This document shows, piece after piece, positions 19,129-22,330 of a stretch of DNA of 22,330 nucleotides (position 1 is its first letter; each line of letters opens with the position of its first letter). Position numbers and translations under genes: made by a program. The DNA is from a virus, in the IMG/VR virus record IMGVR_UViG_3300025289_000127, positions 1 to 22,330 of that record. One strand, 5' to 3'. The notes below the pieces were generated by a model, which had not been told where the DNA came from, ran no database searches, and saw only the letters and a program-made list of their open reading frames with translations.

Positions 19129-19458
19129 AAAAGGGTACGGGGCAAAGGTATCGTCGGTTTCATCATTCTACTCGCCCCGCACCCCCAAAACGCGGCACAC
19201 GCGGTTTCGGTATCAAAGGTTGACTCGCCGCGTCGTATCGCCAAAAGGGTGCGGGGCAATACCTCTTTCGGTTTCATCTTCGCCATCGCCCCCAACAACG
19301 CGGCATCGCCCCTATCGGTATCAATGAAAGCTTCGCCGCGTTGTGTCGCCAAAAGGGTGCGGGGCAATCTCACTATCGGTTTCATTGACAAAATCGCCCC
19401 GCACCAAAATGCGGCACATTCGCCCTCGGTTTCATCAGCCTTTTCGCCGCGTTCTACC
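19129..19458. repeat. Array of three ~110-bp repeats, each made of two hairpins
   Basis: Three units start at 19129, 19243 and 19351 (spacing 114 and 108). Each has two inverted-repeat modules. Module 1: AAAAGGGTGCGGGGC, a ~30-base loop, then GCCCCGCACC(CC)AAAA (the second copy decayed on one side). Module 2: CGCGGCA, a ~28-base loop, then TCGCCGCG. At the centre of every loop is a near-constant decamer, TCGGTTTCAT or TCGGTATCAA, flanked on both sides by ~9 variable bases. The gap between the flanking genes is ~340 bases and is filled by the array. Unit lengths are multiples of three, so long ORFs run through it on both strands, but none has a good start or sensible neighbours. Confidence 0.75.
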
Positions 19459-19762
19459 CCTGAATCTTCCCAATCTGCTCCATCAATTCCCGCACCAACC
19501 GCCTTTTCTGCCCGGATTTTTTCGCGTCCTCGATAATCGCTTCCCGCAATTTCCGGCCCGATAGCTCGATTCCATGGCCCTCGAACCAGGCGAGTATTTT
19601 CTCCTTGCTGGGTAGATTTTTGTGGAGTTCCGCCGCCATCGATTTTCCGCCCAGCCCGAAAACCAGGGAGTCGATAGCCGCGATTTTCTCCCGGTAATCG
19701 TCGTTGGCCAGGGCCATGCCCAGCAGAAGCCATCGTACATATTCCTCCGGCAAATCCAGCAA
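19454..19762 (-). CDS. Hypothetical protein, possible DUF3820 relative
   Basis: A 102-residue protein. The start is a TTG at 19762 with AAGGGGGG nine to ten bases upstream. The N-terminus, LLDLPEEYVRWLLLGMALANDD, recalls DUF3820-type proteins ('..G..L.DLPE.YL.WLL'), and the frame is open a further ~13 codons upstream through YKFTKGGGV, which fits that family better, but has no standard start codon. The rest is helical and basic (SKEKILAWFEGHGIELSGRKLREAI, KKSGQKRRLVRELMEQI). Function unknown; it lies in the early block beside the repeat array. Confidence 0.55.
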   Translation of the reverse strand: MLDLPEEYVRWLLLGMALANDDYREKIAAIDSLVFGLGGKSMAAELHKNLPSKEKILAWFEGHGIELSGRKLREAIIEDAKKSGQKRRLVRELMEQIGKIQG

Positions 19763-19797
19763 TACCCCACCCCCCTTGGTGAACTTGTAAGGAATCC

Positions 19798-20103
19798 TTA
19801 CAGGTTGCCTGGCTCAAATAATTCCGGCCGCAATTTCGAAAAGTCGGCAGAGTGATAAAGGTTGCCCATCCCGACGTCCGGTCCGATAATGACATCCGGC
19901 ACGACCCCGACCTCTTCAAATTCCAGCTCGAAAATCCACGCCACAGGCCCATCGCGGGCAAGGCTATATCGCGCATATTTCACCGTGCCTGGCGGCTGCC
20001 CCATAAATTCCGCATCATTTATGCGGTGCCGCAATTCCTGGAGCGTGTACCAGTAATTTTCATCGAATGTGGGCAAGTGCACGCAGAATTTTTTAGTCGG
20101 CAT
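19798..20103 (-). CDS. Hypothetical early protein
   Basis: A 101-residue protein starting MPTKKFCVHLPTFDENYWYTLQELRHRI at ATG 20103, seven bases after GGGAGG; an ATG at 20118 lacks such a site. It has a mixed alpha/beta pattern (KYARYSLARDGPVAWIFELEFEEVGVVPDVII) and no cysteine or membrane motifs. No family is recognised. Confidence 0.6.
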   Translation of the reverse strand: MPTKKFCVHLPTFDENYWYTLQELRHRINDAEFMGQPPGTVKYARYSLARDGPVAWIFELEFEEVGVVPDVIIGPDVGMGNLYHSADFSKLRPELFEPGNL

Positions 20104-20143
20104 CAAACAACCTCCCACCCTTCACCTCTGCCGAGGGGCAGCG

Positions 20144-20479
20144 TCACTGCGCGGTGATTGGGCCGTAATAATTCGGATGCAACCGTTCCCACAATTGGTT
20201 TGCGTAATCCAGGATTTCTCGGACAGTCCATTTGTCCATGGCCCCCCAAATTTTTATTTCCAGCGGCGATTCGTGCGGAAACCAGCCGCATCCACCGTCG
20301 TAGGTAATCTTGATCTCCCACCCATCGCCCCCGTAGTGCCACCAGAAATAACAGTTAATGAAATAGCGAGTGCCGATCCCATCACGCACCGGCCATTGAA
20401 ATCCCTTTTCCCACCGCTCAAAGAGAGGGTTGGGCTTGAATTCTTTGAACCCGGCCTCAAGCAAATCTTTATCCATCAT
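20144..20479 (-). CDS. Hypothetical early protein
   Basis: A 111-residue protein starting MMDKDLLEAGFKEFKPNPLFERWEKGFQ with GGGGAGA upstream. It is rich in aromatic residues (YFINCYFWWHYGGDGWEIKITYDGGCGWFPH) and ends with a helix (TVREILDYANQLWERL). The pattern is typical of small, single-domain phage early proteins of unknown function. It begins four bases after the helicase stop, so it is probably co-translated with it. Confidence 0.65.
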   Translation of the reverse strand: MMDKDLLEAGFKEFKPNPLFERWEKGFQWPVRDGIGTRYFINCYFWWHYGGDGWEIKITYDGGCGWFPHESPLEIKIWGAMDKWTVREILDYANQLWERLHPNYYGPITAQ

Positions 20480-20483
20480 CGCA

Positions 20484-22330
20484 TTATCTCCCCAGCAGCT
20501 CCGTTATCTTCGCGCTCGCTTCGGCAAACCCCATGTCCCCGGCCGGTATGCCAAACTTGGCCAGCAGCCGCGCCTGTTTGAATGTGCACAGCCCCTGCTC
20601 GCGCCGGCCGATGCACGTCCCGATCAGCTGGCTTGCCCGCGAGAATGCCATTTCCGGCTCGATTGGTACGCCCAGTTTTCGCAGATAATCCACTTGTTTT
20701 TCCGTGGCCAGCCGGCCCCGATGCCAGGCAGGTTCCCGGCCTGGCAGTATCTGTAGCACGTCAAACGGATCGACGGCCTGGACGTTGATTGTCGCCTTGG
20801 CTTTATAGCGCGCTTCCTGTTCATGCTGCCTGGCCAATGCCGCCCGCTTCTCCGCCAGCAATTCCACTTCCGCCTGCGCCAGTGCCGACTGTGCGTCGAT
20901 GGGCTCTTTTTCGCGCTCGATAATTTCCCGCGCCCGCTCGACAACCGCCTCGGAGCACTTGCCGCCCAAAATATCCACAGTGGAAACCAGATCGAGCTTG
21001 TGCTTGCCAGAATTTCCCACATAATCCAGGACCAGGACGTGCGTCTTCGCGCTGGCCGCAATCGCCGCTTGCCGCAGCTCCGGCGTCTCCGGCCCATCGA
21101 CGATCCCCGCCAATGGCCGCGTCCCCCGGCCAATCGCCTGGGAGTAAAGTGCTCGCGAGCATGTCGGCCGCGCCATGGCAATTACCGCCGCGTTGGGCGC
21201 GTCAAAACCTTCGAGAAAAACCCCGCAGGAAATCAGGACCTGCAATTCACCCTGCCGGAATTTCGCCACCAGCTCCGCCCGCAATTCTCGTGGCGTTTCT
21301 TTTGGATCGCCCGAGATGAACGCCGCGCACCCAGGCCTGAGCGAATTGAAAGCCGCGCAGACGGTTTCCATCGGCGAAACATCGTTGCCTTCACCGCGCC
21401 GGCGGCCTGGGACGAAAACCAGGGTAGGCTTGTCGCCGGCCTTTTCGAGAGTCCCCGCCGCAATTTCCCATGCGGCCCGGTTGACAATCCCCGCCAAATC
21501 GGAATCGGTAAAATCCCCGCCGGTTTTTTTCAGCGGCGATAAATCCAGGCTTTCTATCGTCACGAAAAACTGCTTGATCGGCACCAGCCAGCCATCGCGT
21601 ATCGCGTCCTGGATCGAATATTCGTAGGCCACGCAATCGAATATCTGGCCCAACGCCTCTTCGTCGGCCCGATCCGGCGTTGCCGTCACTCCCAAAACCC
21701 TGGTATCCGGATTGCCCCGGAAATGCTCCAGCACGGAATAATAGCTAGCGTTTTTCGGCACCGCGTGATGACAGTTATGGACTAAGATTCCTTCGGCAAA
21801 ATAGTTGTGGTTGCCCTCGACTTCCAAGTTAAAAACCCAGGGGCCAGACTGTGCGGACTCGACCTGGATTATCTGTTCATCGCCTCCATGATCGGCCCGG
21901 CAACGCTGACCGGCCAGGTCCCTGGCAGGCAGATAGCCGCCAACCTCCGGCACATGAAACGGATGCATCGGAGTACACGTTATCCGCCGCCCGCTTGCCG
22001 TGATTACGGTAACCAGCGAAGACGGTTGCGACTTGAAAACATGGGTAACCCTTTTCATCTCATAGCGGCTGGCGTCATGGCACCACGATTTAACACAATC
22101 CCCCTCTTTTATTTCTTCGATAGGCCGGCCATCGACCAGCGTCCCTGCCACAAAACATTCATCCACAATCACCAGGCCGAAGTCCGCCGGATTCCACCGC
22201 CGCAGCCTTCCCGGCCTGGACAGGGTTTGCACGCTGGACACTACTACCCGGCTATCAGTGTACAGGCCGGTGAAGTCAGCCCGGTAGTCGGCCATTTCCA
22301 CGTCGGGCCGCGTGCCGAAAATCTTCTCGA
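20484..22330 (-). CDS. SF2 (DEAD/DEAH) helicase with mini-intein, 5' end beyond window
   Basis: At least 614 residues; the frame is open to the right edge (a GTG at 22301 is not the true start). Motif Ia/Ib text VVVSSVQTLSRPGRL precedes motif II, VIVDE|CHHA, which is split by a 128-residue intein. After it come VTATPDRADE (motif III), FISGDPKETPRELRAELVAKFRQGE, LISCGVFLEGFDAPNAAVIAMARPT and QAIGRGTR (motif VI). The C-terminus carries two similar helical segments (ATEKQVDYLRKLG... and TFKQARLLAKFGI...), an accessory domain seen in other phage helicases. It would unwind DNA during phage replication or recombination. Motif I (Walker A) lies outside the window. Activity depends on intein removal because the ATPase Glu is followed directly by the insertion. 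Confidence 0.88.
   Translation of the reverse strand, partial: EKIFGTRPDVEMADYRADFTGLYTDSRVVVSSVQTLSRPGRLRRWNPADFGLVIVDECFVAGTLVDGRPIEEIKEGDCVKSWCHDASRYEMKRVTHVFKSQPSSLVTVITASGRRITCTPMHPFHVPEVGGYLPARDLAGQRCRADHGGDEQIIQVESAQSGPWVFNLEVEGNHNYFAEGILVHNCHHAVPKNASYYSVLEHFRGNPDTRVLGVTATPDRADEEALGQIFDCVAYEYSIQDAIRDGWLVPIKQFFVTIESLDLSPLKKTGGDFTDSDLAGIVNRAAWEIAAGTLEKAGDKPTLVFVPGRRRGEGNDVSPMETVCAAFNSLRPGCAAFISGDPKETPRELRAELVAKFRQGELQVLISCGVFLEGFDAPNAAVIAMARPTCSRALYSQAIGRGTRPLAGIVDGPETPELRQAAIAASAKTHVLVLDYVGNSGKHKLDLVSTVDILGGKCSEAVVERAREIIEREKEPIDAQSALAQAEVELLAEKRAALARQHEQEARYKAKATINVQAVDPFDVLQILPGREPAWHRGRLATEKQVDYLRKLGVPIEPEMAFSRASQLIGTCIGRREQGLCTFKQARLLAKFGIPAGDMGFAEASAKITELLGR
21774..22157 (-). mobile_element. 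Mini-intein in helicase motif II, no homing endonuclease
   Basis: 128 residues from Cys1 (codon 22157-22155) to Asn128 (21776-21774). Block A: CFVAGTLVDGRPIEEIKEGD. Block B: GRRITCTPMHPFHV with the TxxH at residues 62-65. Block F: VFNLEVEGNHNYFAEG. Block G: ILVHN followed by the +1 Cys of the extein. All residues for class 1 splicing (Cys1, block B Thr and His, penultimate His, Asn, Cys+1) are present, so self-splicing should work. There is no room for a LAGIDADG or HNH endonuclease; it is either a decayed or a naturally minimal intein. Rejoined exteins read VIVDECHHAVP, a correct motif II. Confidence 0.92.

Noticed and set aside
19129-19458. CRISPR array
   Set aside because: The repeated parts are stems and a loop core at irregular lengths, with no identical 25-40-base repeats, no regular spacers and no cas genes.
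18973-19536. Plus-strand ORF with ~36-residue repeats
   Set aside because: The repeats follow from the DNA array; the rest is antisense to the endonuclease gene and there is no ribosome-binding site.
18990-19976. Minus-strand ORF of 328 codons through the hairpin array
   Set aside because: It overlaps two better genes and the endonuclease in another frame. The open frame is explained by repeat units whose lengths are multiples of three.

Overview
The window looks like the head-morphogenesis half, plus part of the early/regulatory half, of a tailed bacteriophage or prophage. Nearly every credible gene lies on the minus strand, so the gene order reads from right to left. The host is not stated in the sequence. 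The small lipoproteins, the repeated CPTGEGGG..DPSC motif in the minor head protein, and the general look of the portal, DUF2213 and capsid proteins remind me of prophages of Planctomycetes, but that is an impression rather than a result.

Layout from right to left. 22330-18498 is a replication/early block: an SF2 helicase that runs off the right edge and carries a 128-residue mini-intein inside its DEAH box, three small unknown proteins, a non-coding array of three ~110-bp hairpin repeats (19129-19458), a DUF559/Vsr-like endonuclease and a Cys-rich zinc protein. 18400-16130 is a graveyard of damaged genes: a ParB-like protein with an internal deletion and frameshift, a 5'-truncated and frameshifted MT-A70 adenine methylase, a terminase-like ATPase cut off before Walker B, and a second ParB-like fragment. 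It is dotted with near-perfect palindromes, several of which look like terminators for the opposite strand. 16831-15406 holds two related excisionase-type HTH proteins and a basic small protein. At 15331 a small phage gene starts well but is truncated, and next to it on the plus strand lies a ~280-nt structured RNA (about 14600-14882) that resembles HEARO, the omega-RNA of IscB, with no iscB gene in the window.

14117-1 is the late operon, starting just beyond a minus-strand terminator at 14326-14351: two small proteins at the terminase-small-subunit position, a large terminase split into separate ATPase and nuclease ORFs, three small (mostly membrane or exported) proteins, portal (DUF1073 type), a staphylococcal-nuclease-like lipoprotein, an SPP1 gp7/Mu gpF minor head protein with an HNH-like C-terminal domain, a class 3 lipase, a winged-helix protein, a DUF2213 prohead protease fused to a scaffold-like region, a decoration-like protein, an encapsulin-type HK97-fold major capsid protein, small head-tail-region proteins and finally a trypsin-like protease running off the left edge. 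Four-base ATGA overlaps at 1144, 5820, 9291, 10685 and 18800 support tight translational coupling.

The most unusual items are the orphan HEARO-like RNA, the hairpin-repeat array with a constant decamer in each loop, a two-copy element (4906-4979 and 12635-12711) with a conserved arm joined to a sequence-unrelated perfect palindrome (one copy splits the large terminase), the mini-intein in the helicase, and a 12-bp hairpin that encloses the start codon of the prohead protease. Taken together, an intact head operon beside decayed regulatory genes suggests a prophage that is decaying or has been rearranged.
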